DNA of 64,000 bases from Aliihoeflea sp. 2WW (GTDB lineage: Bacteria > Pseudomonadota > Alphaproteobacteria > Rhizobiales > Rhizobiaceae), in the NCBI RefSeq assembly GCF_000497755.1, contig NZ_AYOD01000008.1, positions 180,737 through 244,736 on the forward strand. Reading direction: 5' to 3'. This document shows, in pieces, positions 18,498-27,550 of this stretch. The notes under the pieces are model-generated. The model was not told the DNA's origin and ran no database searches. It saw only the letters and a program-made list of their open reading frames with translations. How positions within the stretch are numbered: position 1 is the first letter of the stretch; each line of letters starts with the position of its first letter. The translations under genes and the position numbers were made by a program.

Positions 18498-20213
18498 TCA
18501 CATATTCGGATAGACCGGCCCCTCACCGCCCTGCGGGGGCACCCAGTTGATGTTCTGGTTGGGGTCCTTGATGTCGCAGGTCTTGCAGTGGACGCAGTTC
18601 TGCGCGTTGATGACGAAGCGCGCGTCGGGCTCCGAATGCGAGACTTCACCGCCCTTGGTCGGCGAGGCCGGGCCGCCGGTCAGGCCGTTGCCGTCCGCGT
18701 CGACCCATTCATAGACACCGGCCGGGCAGTAGCGCGTCGAGGGGCCGGAAAAGACCATGTATTCCGAACGCTTCTGCAGTTCCGGGTCCTTCACCTGGAG
18801 GTGGATCGGCTGGCTTTCCTCGTGGTTGGTGTTCGACAGGAACACCGAGGACAGGCGGTCGAAGGTGAGGACGCCGTCGGGCTTGGGATAGGCGATCGGC
18901 GTGTGCTTGTCGGCCGGCTCCAGCGCCGCATAGTCCGGCTTGCCGTGCGACTGCGTGCCGAAGAAGGAGAAGCCGAAGAGCTGGTTCGTCCACATGTCGA
19001 GCCCGCCGAGGCCGACGCCGATCCAGGTGCCGAACTTCGACCAGAGCGGCTTGACGTTGCGCACCCGTTTCAGATCCTTGCCGATGTCGCTACCACGCCA
19101 TTCGGCCTCGTAGGCAGCGATCTCGTCATGGGAGCGGCCGCCGGCAAGCGCCTCCGCGACCTTTTCGGCCGCGAGCATGCCCGACAGAACCGCATTGTGC
19201 GAACCCTTGATGCGCGGCACGTTGACGAAGCCGGCCGAGCAGCCGATCAGCGCGCCGCCCGGGAAGGTCAGCTTCGGCACCGACTGGTAGCCACCCTCGG
19301 TGATCGCGCGCGCGCCGTAGGAGACGCGCTTGGCGCCGTCGAACGTGTCGCGGATCGCCGGATGCGTCTTGAAGCGCTGGAATTCCTCGAAGGGCGAGAG
19401 ATACGGGTTCTTGTAGTTCAGGTGAACCACGAAGCCGACTGCGACCTGGTTGTCCTCGAGGTGATAAAGGAACGAGCCGCCGCCCGTCTTCGAGTTCAGC
19501 GGCCAGCCGAAGGAGTGCTGGACGAGGCCGGGCTTGTGCTTTTCCGGCGCAACCTGCCAGAGTTCCTTCAGGCCGATGCCGAATTTCTGCGGCTGCGCGT
19601 CCTTCGAAAGCTCGAATTTCTCGATCAGCTTCTTGGCCAGCGAACCGCGCACGCCCTCGCCGATCAGAACGTATTTGCCGAGGAGCGCCATGCCGGGCGC
19701 GTAGGACGGGCCATGCGTGCCGTCACGCTCGACGCCCATGTCGCCGGTGAGGACGCCGGTGACGGCGCCTTCGTCATTGTAGATGAGGTCGGCAGCGGCG
19801 AAGCCCGGATAGATTTCGACACCCAGCGCCTCGGCGTGGCCGGCGAGCCAGCGGCAGACATTGCCGAGCGAGACCGCGTAGTTGCCGTGATTGTTCATCA
19901 GGGGCGGCATCAGGAAATTCGGGATGCGGATCGAACCTGCCGGGCCGAGCAGGAGGAACTGGTCGTCCGTCACCGGCGTCTTGAACGGATGATCGCTTTC
20001 CGCACGCCATTCGGGCAGGAGCCTGTCGATGCCGATCGGGTCGACCACGGCGCCCGAGAGGATATGCGCGCCGACCTCGGCGCCCTTCTCCAGGACGACG
20101 ACGGAAAGATCGGGATTGAGCTGCTTCAAGCGGATCGAAGCGGCGAGACCGGCGGGGCCGGCGCCCACGATCACGACGTCGAATTCCATGCTCTCGCGTT
20201 CAACTTCACTCAT
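18498..20213 (-). CDS. etfD: Electron-transfer flavoprotein:ubiquinone oxidoreductase
   Basis: Membrane-associated flavoprotein that takes electrons from ETF, and so from acyl-CoA dehydrogenases such as Ivd, to ubiquinone. The 571 residues contain the N-terminal FAD motif (DVVIVGAGPAGLAASIRL), the central region (GVLTGDMGVERDG, YGARAITEGGYQSVPKLTFPGGALIGCSAGFVNVPRIKGSHNA) and the C-terminal 4Fe-4S site (RYCPAGVYEW, NAQNCVHCKTCDIKDP). The start follows GGGAG. A LiuR-like palindrome overlapping its -35 suggests co-control with leucine or fatty acid breakdown. Confidence 0.96.
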   Translation of the reverse strand: MSEVERESMEFDVVIVGAGPAGLAASIRLKQLNPDLSVVVLEKGAEVGAHILSGAVVDPIGIDRLLPEWRAESDHPFKTPVTDDQFLLLGPAGSIRIPNFLMPPLMNNHGNYAVSLGNVCRWLAGHAEALGVEIYPGFAAADLIYNDEGAVTGVLTGDMGVERDGTHGPSYAPGMALLGKYVLIGEGVRGSLAKKLIEKFELSKDAQPQKFGIGLKELWQVAPEKHKPGLVQHSFGWPLNSKTGGGSFLYHLEDNQVAVGFVVHLNYKNPYLSPFEEFQRFKTHPAIRDTFDGAKRVSYGARAITEGGYQSVPKLTFPGGALIGCSAGFVNVPRIKGSHNAVLSGMLAAEKVAEALAGGRSHDEIAAYEAEWRGSDIGKDLKRVRNVKPLWSKFGTWIGVGLGGLDMWTNQLFGFSFFGTQSHGKPDYAALEPADKHTPIAYPKPDGVLTFDRLSSVFLSNTNHEESQPIHLQVKDPELQKRSEYMVFSGPSTRYCPAGVYEWVDADGNGLTGGPASPTKGGEVSHSEPDARFVINAQNCVHCKTCDIKDPNQNINWVPPQGGEGPVYPNM

Positions 20214-20344
20214 GTCGATCTCCCACCCGCTTGTCCGTCGGTTGCGTCGTCCGCGACGCTGCCTGATGTCATAATGCGTGCTTATCGCATCGGTTTCCTA
20301 AGCGAAACCATAACTCACGCCATGCGACAGGCCGTAGCGCGCAA

Positions 20345-20371
20345 TCTATATTCCGTTGACGTAAACGTCAA
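20345..20371 (-). promoter_or_regulatory. etfD promoter with LiuR-like palindrome
   Basis: TTGACGTAAACGTCAA (20356-20371) is a 7-bp inverted repeat with a 2-bp centre. Read toward etfD its first half contains TTGACG as a -35, with TATAGA (20350-20345) 15 bp further as a weak -10. The palindrome closely resembles the site reported for the MerR-type regulator LiuR of branched-chain amino acid and fatty acid catabolism (from memory). No liuR gene is in the window. The divergent uracil-DNA glycosylase could share it. Confidence 0.6.
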
Positions 20372-20418
20372 ATAATCGCGCGCTTGGCCACCTGCCTGCC
20401 GATCGGTATAGAGAAGGC

Positions 20419-21252
20419 ATGGCCGACACGATCAACCTGCGCGAGCTCCTGCTCTTCTATGCCGACAGCGGCGTGGACGACGCATTGATGGACGAGGCCG
20501 TGGACCGCTTTGCGGCGACCGAGCAGCCGGTCATTCCAGCAAGCGCGACCGAAGTTTCGGCGCCTCAACTGCGCGCTGCGCGTGCGGCTGACCGCCCCAC
20601 GCCTGCCGCACCCTCCCGCGCACAAACGAGCGTTCCCGACGAGGGACAGAGCGAACGCGCGCGGCTTCTTGCCCGCGAAGCCATGTCATTGGAGGCGCTT
20701 CGCGAGACAATGCAGGGCTTCGACGGCTGCAATCTGGCGCTGACGGCCAAGAGCCTCGTTTTCGGCGAAGGCGACGTTGCCGCCGACATCCTCTTCATCG
20801 GAGACGCACCCGGTCGCGACGAGGACATCGAGGGCCGGCCCTATGTCGGGCGGTCTGGGCAATTGCTCGACCGCATGATGGCCGCGATCGGGCTCGACCG
20901 CTCCAATGCCTATCTCGCGCATGTCATTCCGTGGCGTCCGCCGGGAAATCGCGCGCCGACGGCCATCGAGATCGAAATCTGCCGCCCGTTTCTCGAACGG
21001 CAGATCGAACTCGTCCAGCCGAAGCTGCTGGTTCCGCTCGGCGATCTGGCGACGAAGGTCATGTCGCGCTCGCCCGAAAGCATCGTGCGGGTCAGGGGCA
21101 AATGGTGGCAGTGCAAGATCGGCGAGGGATCGATCACGGCACTGTCGACTTTCGATCCCGATTATCTCCTGCGCAATCCGCCGCACAAGAAGCTCGCCTG
21201 GCGCGATCTTCTGGAGATCAAGGCAAAGCTTGGGGAAGTGTCGCCGCGCTGA
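20419..21252 (+). CDS. Uracil-DNA glycosylase, family 4-like, without a full iron-sulfur site
   Basis: Removes uracil from DNA. The 277 residues have a variable Pro/Ala-rich linker (about 30-85) and a family 4-like catalytic domain: ILFIGDAPGRDEDIEGRPYVGRSGQLLDRM, HVIPWRPPGNRAPT, EICRPFLERQIELVQPKLLVPLGDLA and the late HKKLAW histidine region. Two of the four iron-sulfur cysteines of family 4 enzymes are absent: Phe stands in the first position of the F-D-G-C stretch and Trp replaces the Lys-Cys-Arg cysteine. The catalytic motif reads GDAPG, not GEAPG. Comparable proteins occur in other Hyphomicrobiales as I remember them. Confidence 0.85.
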   Translation: MADTINLRELLLFYADSGVDDALMDEAVDRFAATEQPVIPASATEVSAPQLRAARAADRPTPAAPSRAQTSVPDEGQSERARLLAREAMSLEALRETMQGFDGCNLALTAKSLVFGEGDVAADILFIGDAPGRDEDIEGRPYVGRSGQLLDRMMAAIGLDRSNAYLAHVIPWRPPGNRAPTAIEIEICRPFLERQIELVQPKLLVPLGDLATKVMSRSPESIVRVRGKWWQCKIGEGSITALSTFDPDYLLRNPPHKKLAWRDLLEIKAKLGEVSPR

Positions 21253-21257
21253 CGGCG

Positions 21258-22214
21258 TCAGGCCGGCGGGGTGACCTTGCGGGCCTGGCCGCGCTTGAGA
21301 CCGAGCCGCTGCTCGCGCCAGATGATGAAGAGCCCGGCGCCGACGACGATGGTGCCCCCGACCAGCGTGTAGATCGTCGGCAGATCGCCGAAGATGAAGA
21401 AGCCGACGGCGATGCCGAGGATCATGGACGTGTATTCGAAAGGCGCGATCGTCGACATCGGCGCGTGGCGATAGCTTTCGGTCATCAGGATCTGGCCGAC
21501 GCCGCCGCAAATGCCGGAGCCGATGAGACAAGCCGCCTGTCCGCCGGTCAGCGGAACCCAGCCGAACGGAATGGTGCCGAGCGCGGCGACCGTCGACGTC
21601 AGCGAGAACCAGAGGACGATCGTCGCGGTCTTCTCGGTATGGACGAGGCGGCGAACCAGAAGCATGGCGATGGCCGAGACGCCCGCCGCCAGCAAGGCCG
21701 CCGTGACGCCCAGCGCCTCGTCATTGCCCATCGTTGAACCGTCGGTGAAGAGCGTCAGCTTCGGCCAGGAGATGATGACGACGCCGATCAGCCCGACGAC
21801 GACGGCGCTCCAGCGGAACAGGCGCACGACTTCGCCCATGAAAAGGGCCGAGAAGACGACGACCAGAAGCGGCTGCGCATAGTTGAGCGTGATCGCCTCG
21901 GGCAGCGGCAATCGCGTCAGTGCGAAGAAGCCGAGCCCCATCGACGTCACGCCCACCAGACCGCGCGCGACGTGGCTTACGGGGCGCGTGGTCTTCAGTG
22001 CCGAGCGCAGTTCGTGCCGCCAGGCAAGCAGGATCAGGATCGGAAGGATGGCGAAAGCGGACCGGAAGAAGACGATCTCGCCCGCCGGCACCCGCCCCGC
22101 CGCCTTTATCAGCGAGGCCATCGCCACGAAGGTTGCGACGGAGATGACCTTGAGCAGAATGCCGGTCAGCGGATTCCTGTCCGCGTAAAGGGCTTCCACC
22201 TCTTGTCTGTTCAT
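21258..22214 (-). CDS. EamA/DMT-family membrane transporter
   Basis: About 318 residues with ten predicted membrane helices forming two EamA repeats, the layout of drug/metabolite exporters (LTGILLKVISVATFVAMASLIKAAG, GEIVFFRSAFAILPILILL, ITLNYAQPLLVVVFSALFMGE, APFEYTSMILGIAVGFFIFGDLPT). The substrate cannot be predicted. I use the ATG at 22214 because a terminator-like hairpin and T-run end at the alternative ATG 22229, leaving no leader or SD there. It is convergent with the glycosylase gene, with only 5 bp between stops. Confidence 0.85.
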   Translation of the reverse strand: MNRQEVEALYADRNPLTGILLKVISVATFVAMASLIKAAGRVPAGEIVFFRSAFAILPILILLAWRHELRSALKTTRPVSHVARGLVGVTSMGLGFFALTRLPLPEAITLNYAQPLLVVVFSALFMGEVVRLFRWSAVVVGLIGVVIISWPKLTLFTDGSTMGNDEALGVTAALLAAGVSAIAMLLVRRLVHTEKTATIVLWFSLTSTVAALGTIPFGWVPLTGGQAACLIGSGICGGVGQILMTESYRHAPMSTIAPFEYTSMILGIAVGFFIFGDLPTIYTLVGGTIVVGAGLFIIWREQRLGLKRGQARKVTPPA

Positions 22215-22229
22215 CCGCCCGCTTGCCAT

Positions 22230-22258
22230 AAAAATGCGCGGCGACGTTGCCGCCGCGC
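22230..22258 (-). terminator. Intrinsic terminator between coxL and eamA
   Basis: On the minus strand GCGCGGCG (22258-22251) pairs with CGCCGCGC (22243-22236) across a 7-nt loop, then A and TTTTT (22234-22230). It follows coxL by 28 bp and ends at or 15 nt before the eamA start codon. Confidence 0.7.
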
Positions 22259-22286
22259 CGATTCGGAAATCGATTATCCAGTTAAC

Positions 22287-24590
22287 CTATTTCGTGTCCT
22301 GAATCGCCTGCCATACACGCTGTGGCGTAGCAGGCATCTCGATGTGTCCGATTCCGTAGGCGCGCCAGAGTGCGTCCGTCACCGCATTCAGCGCGGCCGG
22401 CGTGGCGCCGATCGTCCCCGCCTCGCCCGCGCCCTTGATCCCGAGCGCGTTGGTGGTCGAGGGTACGTTGCGCGTCTCGAAGTGGAAGTTCGGGAAATCG
22501 TCGGCGCGCGGCACGGCGTAGTCCATGAAGCTGGCCGTGACGAGCTGGCCGTCCTCGCCATAGACCGCCTCTTCGCACAGTGCCTGGCCGATCCCCTGCA
22601 CGACGCCGCCATGGACCTGGCCGGCCAGCAGGATCGGGTTCACGGTCGCGCCAAAATCGTCGACGATCGTGTAGCGCACGACCTGCGTCGCGCCGGTCTC
22701 CGGGTCGATCTCGACCTCGCAGACATGGCTGCCGTTGGGATAGGTCGCCTCGTCCTGAACGAACTCGCCGAAGCCCTTGAGATCGGACTCGTTTTTCGCC
22801 GCGCGCGCGATGCCCGCGAAGTCGATCACCCGGTCCGTTCCGACGATCTTCGCGGTGCCGTCGACGAGCTCGATATCGGCGGGCGAGGCTTCGAGTTCGT
22901 CGGCCGCGATGCGCTTCAGCTTTTCGGCAAGGTCCTCACCGGCACGTGCGGCCGAGACACCGCCGAGCGGGATCGAGCGCGAGCCGCCCGTGCCGCCGCC
23001 CTTCTCCAGCCGGTCCGTGTCGCCCTGATGAACCGTGATCCGCGAAATGTCGACGTTGAGCTTTTCGGCGACGAACTGCGCATAGGCCGTCGCGTGGCCC
23101 TGCCCGTTCGACTGGGTGCCGATCGAAAGCGTGACGTTTCCATCCGCGTCGAGTTCGACATGAGCGGGCTCGGAGCCGGCGAAGGCACAGGCCTCGACAT
23201 AGGTCGCAAGACCGATTCCGCGAATGCGGCCCTTCGTCTTCGCCTCCTCGTTGCGGGCGTCGAAACCGTCCCATTCGGCACGCTCCAGCGCGGTCGTCAG
23301 ATGACCATCGAACTCGCCGACATCGTATTTGCGCCCCGTCGGCGTGGTGTAAGGGAACTGTTCGGGGCGGATGAAATTGCGCCGGCGGATTTCGGGCGCC
23401 GACAGCTTCAGGTCGCGCGCGCACTGGTCGACGAGCTTTTCGAGCTGGAATGCCGCCTCGGGGCGGCCTGCGCCGCGATAGGCGTCGACGGGCGTGGTAT
23501 TCGTGTAGATGCCCTGGATGACCACGTCGAGCGCCCGGATGTCGTAGACGCCCGTCGACATCGTGGCGCCGACCCAGGGGATGAATGGGCCGACCTGTGA
23601 GCAATAGGCACCGATATTGGCCTCGGTCTTCACGCGCAGGGCCAGGAAGCGTCCTTCCCCGTCCATCGCCATCTCGGCGACGGCGAGATTGTCGCGGCCA
23701 TGGGCGTCGGTCAGGAAATGTTCGGTCCGGTCGCTGGTCCACTTGACCGGGCGACCGAGACGCTTGGCCGCCTCCAGAACCAGCGCATATTCGCGGTAGG
23801 TGAACATCTTGGTGCCGAAACCGCCACCGACATCGGGCGTGACCACGCGCAGCTTGTCATGGCCGATGTTGAAGACCTGGTCGCACAGCACCCGGCGCAT
23901 CGAATGGACGCCCTGCGATCCCGTCGTCAGCGTGAAGCGATCCTCGCCTTCCACCCATTCGCCCAGCGCCGAGCGCGGTTCCATGTAGTTGGAAACCAGG
24001 CGATTGTTGCGGAACTCGATCCGCGAGACGTTGGCGGCCTTCGCGAAGGCGGCATCGGCTGCATCGGCCTCGCCCAGCCTGTATTCGAAGGCGACGTTGC
24101 CTCCGCGCTCGCTCCAGACCTGCGGGGCATCATCCGCTAGGGCGGCCGCGATGTCGGCGACGGCATCCTCCGGCTCGAAATCGACTTCCAAGAGATCGGC
24201 CGCGTCCTGCGCCTGCGCACGGCTGTCCGCAACGATGAAAGCGACGGCATCGCCGACATAGGCGACTTCATCAGCGCACAGGATCGGGATGTCGCGGGTC
24301 GGCGCGCGCGTGCCGTCGGGCTGCTTCTGCATGGCGCCGGACTTCAGCGCGCCGAGATGGGCGACATCCGCGCCGGTCAGCACAAGCCTGACGCCGTCGC
24401 CGCCGAGCGCCGCCTCCGTCGAGGCAATGGTGAACCTGCCCCGGGCAATCGGCGAGCGGAGGACATATCCATGCAGCACGCCGTCGCGCGTCAAATCGTC
24501 GGTATAGCGGCCCTGCCCCCGGATGAAGGCATCGTCCTCGAGGCGACGGACGGGCGCACCCATTCCGAACTTCGGCGTCATCACGTTCAT
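22287..24590 (-). CDS. Form II CoxL-like molybdopterin dehydrogenase large subunit, orphan
   Basis: A 767-residue molybdenum hydroxylase large subunit of the xanthine dehydrogenase/CO dehydrogenase family. It has GAPVRRLEDDAFIRGQGRYTDD at the N-terminus, GSQGVHSMRRVL, VGGGFGTKMFTYREY, the active-site loop VDAYRGAGRPEAAFQLE (AYRGAGR marks form II, not the CO-oxidising AYxCSFR), and GQGHATAYAQFVAEKL. Such enzymes need an FAD (CoxM) and a 2Fe-2S (CoxS) subunit, but neither gene adjoins it. True CO dehydrogenase is therefore unlikely; substrate unknown. SD CCGGAAAG precedes the start. Confidence 0.9.
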   Translation of the reverse strand: MNVMTPKFGMGAPVRRLEDDAFIRGQGRYTDDLTRDGVLHGYVLRSPIARGRFTIASTEAALGGDGVRLVLTGADVAHLGALKSGAMQKQPDGTRAPTRDIPILCADEVAYVGDAVAFIVADSRAQAQDAADLLEVDFEPEDAVADIAAALADDAPQVWSERGGNVAFEYRLGEADAADAAFAKAANVSRIEFRNNRLVSNYMEPRSALGEWVEGEDRFTLTTGSQGVHSMRRVLCDQVFNIGHDKLRVVTPDVGGGFGTKMFTYREYALVLEAAKRLGRPVKWTSDRTEHFLTDAHGRDNLAVAEMAMDGEGRFLALRVKTEANIGAYCSQVGPFIPWVGATMSTGVYDIRALDVVIQGIYTNTTPVDAYRGAGRPEAAFQLEKLVDQCARDLKLSAPEIRRRNFIRPEQFPYTTPTGRKYDVGEFDGHLTTALERAEWDGFDARNEEAKTKGRIRGIGLATYVEACAFAGSEPAHVELDADGNVTLSIGTQSNGQGHATAYAQFVAEKLNVDISRITVHQGDTDRLEKGGGTGGSRSIPLGGVSAARAGEDLAEKLKRIAADELEASPADIELVDGTAKIVGTDRVIDFAGIARAAKNESDLKGFGEFVQDEATYPNGSHVCEVEIDPETGATQVVRYTIVDDFGATVNPILLAGQVHGGVVQGIGQALCEEAVYGEDGQLVTASFMDYAVPRADDFPNFHFETRNVPSTTNALGIKGAGEAGTIGATPAALNAVTDALWRAYGIGHIEMPATPQRVWQAIQDTK

Positions 24591-24737
24591 TGAAAACTTT
24601 CCGGATCGTTTGGGAGAATGCCAGTGAACTGGCGCGGACCGACAGTTTTGTCGAGGGCCAGCATCGTGTAAAGACCGGCCAGCAGATCAATTCTCGCGGA
24701 GTGCGGCAATCCGTTTCCGCGCATCCAGGGGCAAAGC

Positions 24738-27374
24738 ATGACGATCGACACCGGCAAGGTCTACCGTCTCGAGGACTATCGCCCGAGCGACTACGCCATC
24801 CGCGCGACCGACCTCACCTTCCGGCTCGACCCACACCACACGCTCGTGACAGTCACGCTTTCCATCGAACGGCGCGAGGATGCCGCGCTCGACGCGCCGC
24901 TCGTGCTCGACGGCGACGGGCTGAAGCTTCTGTCGTTGACGCTGGACGGCACGCAACTGCCGGCGGGAGGTTTCGAGGCGACGCCCGACCGTCTGACCAT
25001 CGCCCGCTTGCCGAAAGGATCGTTTTCGCTCGTCATCGAGACGGAACTCGCTCCCGAGGCCAATTCGGCGCTGATGGGGCTTTACCTGTCGAACGGCGTC
25101 TATTGCACGCAATGCGAGGCGGAAGGATTTCGCCGCATCACCTATTTTCTCGACCGGCCGGACGTCATGTCCGTCTATACGGTGCGCGTGGAGGCGCCAA
25201 AGTCATCCGCGCCGATCCTTCTTTCTAACGGCAATCCGGTCGAAGGCGGCGAACTTGCCGATGGCTGGCACTATGCCGTCTGGCACGACCCGCATCTCAA
25301 GCCGTCCTATCTGTTCGCGCTCGTCGCCGGCGATCTGGGGCGCATCACGGACAGTTTCACCACCCGTTCGGGCCGCACCGTCGAGCTCGGCATCTATGTC
25401 GAGAAGGGCAAGGAAGCGCGCGCGACCTACGCGATGGACGCGCTCAAGCGCTCGATGTCGTGGGACGAGGAAGTCTTCGGCCTCGAATATGATCTCGACG
25501 TCTTCAACATCGTCGCCGTCTCCGATTTCAATATGGGCGCGATGGAGAACAAGGGTCTCAACATATTCAACGACAAATACGTCCTTGCCGACGAGGAGAC
25601 CGCGACCGACGCCGATTTCGCCAATATCGAGGCGATCATCGCGCATGAATATTTCCACAATTGGACCGGCAACAGAATCACTTGCCGCGACTGGTTCCAG
25701 CTCTGCCTCAAGGAAGGGCTGACCGTTTTCCGCGACCATGAATTCTCCTCCGACATGCGCTCGCGCGCGGTCAAGCGCATCGCCGAGGTGCGCACGCTGA
25801 AGTCGCTGCAGTTTCCCGAGGACCAGGGTCCGCTCGCCCATCCGGTGCGCCCGCGCCGCTACCGCGAGATCAACAATTTCTACACGGCGACCGTCTACGA
25901 AAAAGGTTCGGAAGTCGTGCGGATGATCCGCACCATCCTCGGCGCGGAGACGTTCCGAAAAGGCATGGACCTCTATTTCGAACGCCATGACGGCGACGCG
26001 GCGACGATCGAGGATTTTCTCAAAGTGTTCGAGGACGTCTCGGGCCGCGACCTCTCGCAGTTCGCGCTCTGGTATCACCAGGCCGGCACGCCGCATGTTA
26101 GCGTCTCCACCGCCTATGACGAGACGCGCGGGGAACTTTCGCTCGACATCGAGCAGTCGGTTCCGCCGACGCCGCTGGAAAGCCGCAAGCGCGTCATGCA
26201 CATTCCGCTCGCCATCGGCCTCGTCGGAAAGGATGGCAGCGACCTCGATGCTGCACCCGTCGATGCGACGAGCTTTGCCGACGGCGTGATCCACCTGAAG
26301 AAGCGGCGGCAGACGGTCCGTTTCACCGGCCTTTCCGAGCGCCCCGCAATTTCTCTCAACCGCGGTTTTTCCGCACCGATCACGCTGGCGAGCGAGCAGA
26401 GCGTCGAGGACCGGCTGTTTCTTGCCCGGCACGACAGCGACCTCGTCGCGCGCTGGCAGGCGCTGAACGGTCTCCTGTCCGATCATTTGATCGAGACGAG
26501 CAAAGCCCCCGCCCCGCAAAGCAACATGGCCGGTCGGCTTGCCGAAGTGCTTGGCGCCATCGCGGCCGACGACGCCCTTGAGCCCGCCTATCGCGCGCTT
26601 GCGCTGACGCCGCCGAGCGAGGCGGATGTTGCCCGAGAGATCGGCTCGAACATCGATCCCGACGCGATCCATGTCGCACGCAACACACTCGTCGACATCA
26701 TCGCGGCGGCAAATCGTGAAGCATTCGAGGCACTTTACGGCGATCTTCAAGGCGATGATTCATTCTCGCCGGACGCGGAAAGCGCCGGCCGGCGCGCCCT
26801 GCGGAATGTCCTCCTCGACTACGCCTCGGCAGCGCAGGGCACGCCCGAACTGGCGGCCAGCCAGTATCGCGATGCGACCAACATGACCGAACGCGCCGCG
26901 GCGCTTGCCGTCCTCGCGCATCGCTTCCCGACGGAAACGCAGACCGTGGCCGCGCTCGCCGATTTCGAAGCGCGCTACGGCGACAACCCGCTGGTGCTCG
27001 ACAAGTGGTTCCAGATCCAGGCGACCATTCCGGGCGAGGCCGCGCTGTCCCGCGTCGAGGGACTGACGGCGCACGGTGCCTTCTCGATCGGCAACCCCAA
27101 TCGCGTCCGTTCCCTCATCGGCACCTTCGCCAGTTCCAACCAGACCGGCTTCCACCGGGCCGACGGCGCCGGCTACCGCTTCTTCGCCGACCGCATCATC
27201 GAGGTCGAAAAGCGCAATCCGCAAGTTGCTGCGCGGCTTGCGACCGCCTTTCGCTCATGGCGCTCGCTCGAGCCTGGCCGGCAAGGTCATGCCCGCGCCG
27301 AACTCGCGCGCATCGCTGCGGTTCCCGGCCTCTCGACGGATTTGAAGGACATCGTCGAACGCACGCTCGGATAG
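24738..27374 (+). CDS. pepN: Aminopeptidase N (M1 metallopeptidase)
   Basis: Cytoplasmic zinc aminopeptidase of the M1 family, 878 residues, the size of proteobacterial PepN. The exopeptidase motif GAMENKGLNIFNDKYVLAD is followed by the zinc site HEYFHNWTGNRITCRDWFQLCLKEGLTVFRD (HExxH plus the distal Glu). The N-terminal beta domain includes YCTQCEAEGFRRITYFLDRPDVMSVY, and the C-terminal half is the helical DUF3458-type region (KWFQIQATIPGEAALSRV, SLIGTFASSNQTGFHRADGAGYRFFAD). It is divergent from coxL and followed by pleC on the same strand after 176 bp. Confidence 0.96.
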   Translation: MTIDTGKVYRLEDYRPSDYAIRATDLTFRLDPHHTLVTVTLSIERREDAALDAPLVLDGDGLKLLSLTLDGTQLPAGGFEATPDRLTIARLPKGSFSLVIETELAPEANSALMGLYLSNGVYCTQCEAEGFRRITYFLDRPDVMSVYTVRVEAPKSSAPILLSNGNPVEGGELADGWHYAVWHDPHLKPSYLFALVAGDLGRITDSFTTRSGRTVELGIYVEKGKEARATYAMDALKRSMSWDEEVFGLEYDLDVFNIVAVSDFNMGAMENKGLNIFNDKYVLADEETATDADFANIEAIIAHEYFHNWTGNRITCRDWFQLCLKEGLTVFRDHEFSSDMRSRAVKRIAEVRTLKSLQFPEDQGPLAHPVRPRRYREINNFYTATVYEKGSEVVRMIRTILGAETFRKGMDLYFERHDGDAATIEDFLKVFEDVSGRDLSQFALWYHQAGTPHVSVSTAYDETRGELSLDIEQSVPPTPLESRKRVMHIPLAIGLVGKDGSDLDAAPVDATSFADGVIHLKKRRQTVRFTGLSERPAISLNRGFSAPITLASEQSVEDRLFLARHDSDLVARWQALNGLLSDHLIETSKAPAPQSNMAGRLAEVLGAIAADDALEPAYRALALTPPSEADVAREIGSNIDPDAIHVARNTLVDIIAAANREAFEALYGDLQGDDSFSPDAESAGRRALRNVLLDYASAAQGTPELAASQYRDATNMTERAAALAVLAHRFPTETQTVAALADFEARYGDNPLVLDKWFQIQATIPGEAALSRVEGLTAHGAFSIGNPNRVRSLIGTFASSNQTGFHRADGAGYRFFADRIIEVEKRNPQVAARLATAFRSWRSLEPGRQGHARAELARIAAVPGLSTDLKDIVERTLG

Positions 27375-27550
27375 AGGCGCGGCCGGCGATTGAGTCCAAA
27401 AGGACGCAGCGTCGTGCGATCCGTCAACATTTCAGCAAGATTTGGTCCGATGCTCTGGACAGCGCGAATCGGCTCTGATTCCTTATAGACGATTCGGAAG
27501 TGCGGCGTTGCCGGATCGATTCGCAAGGTTCGAAATTCGGGGAGCCATCA

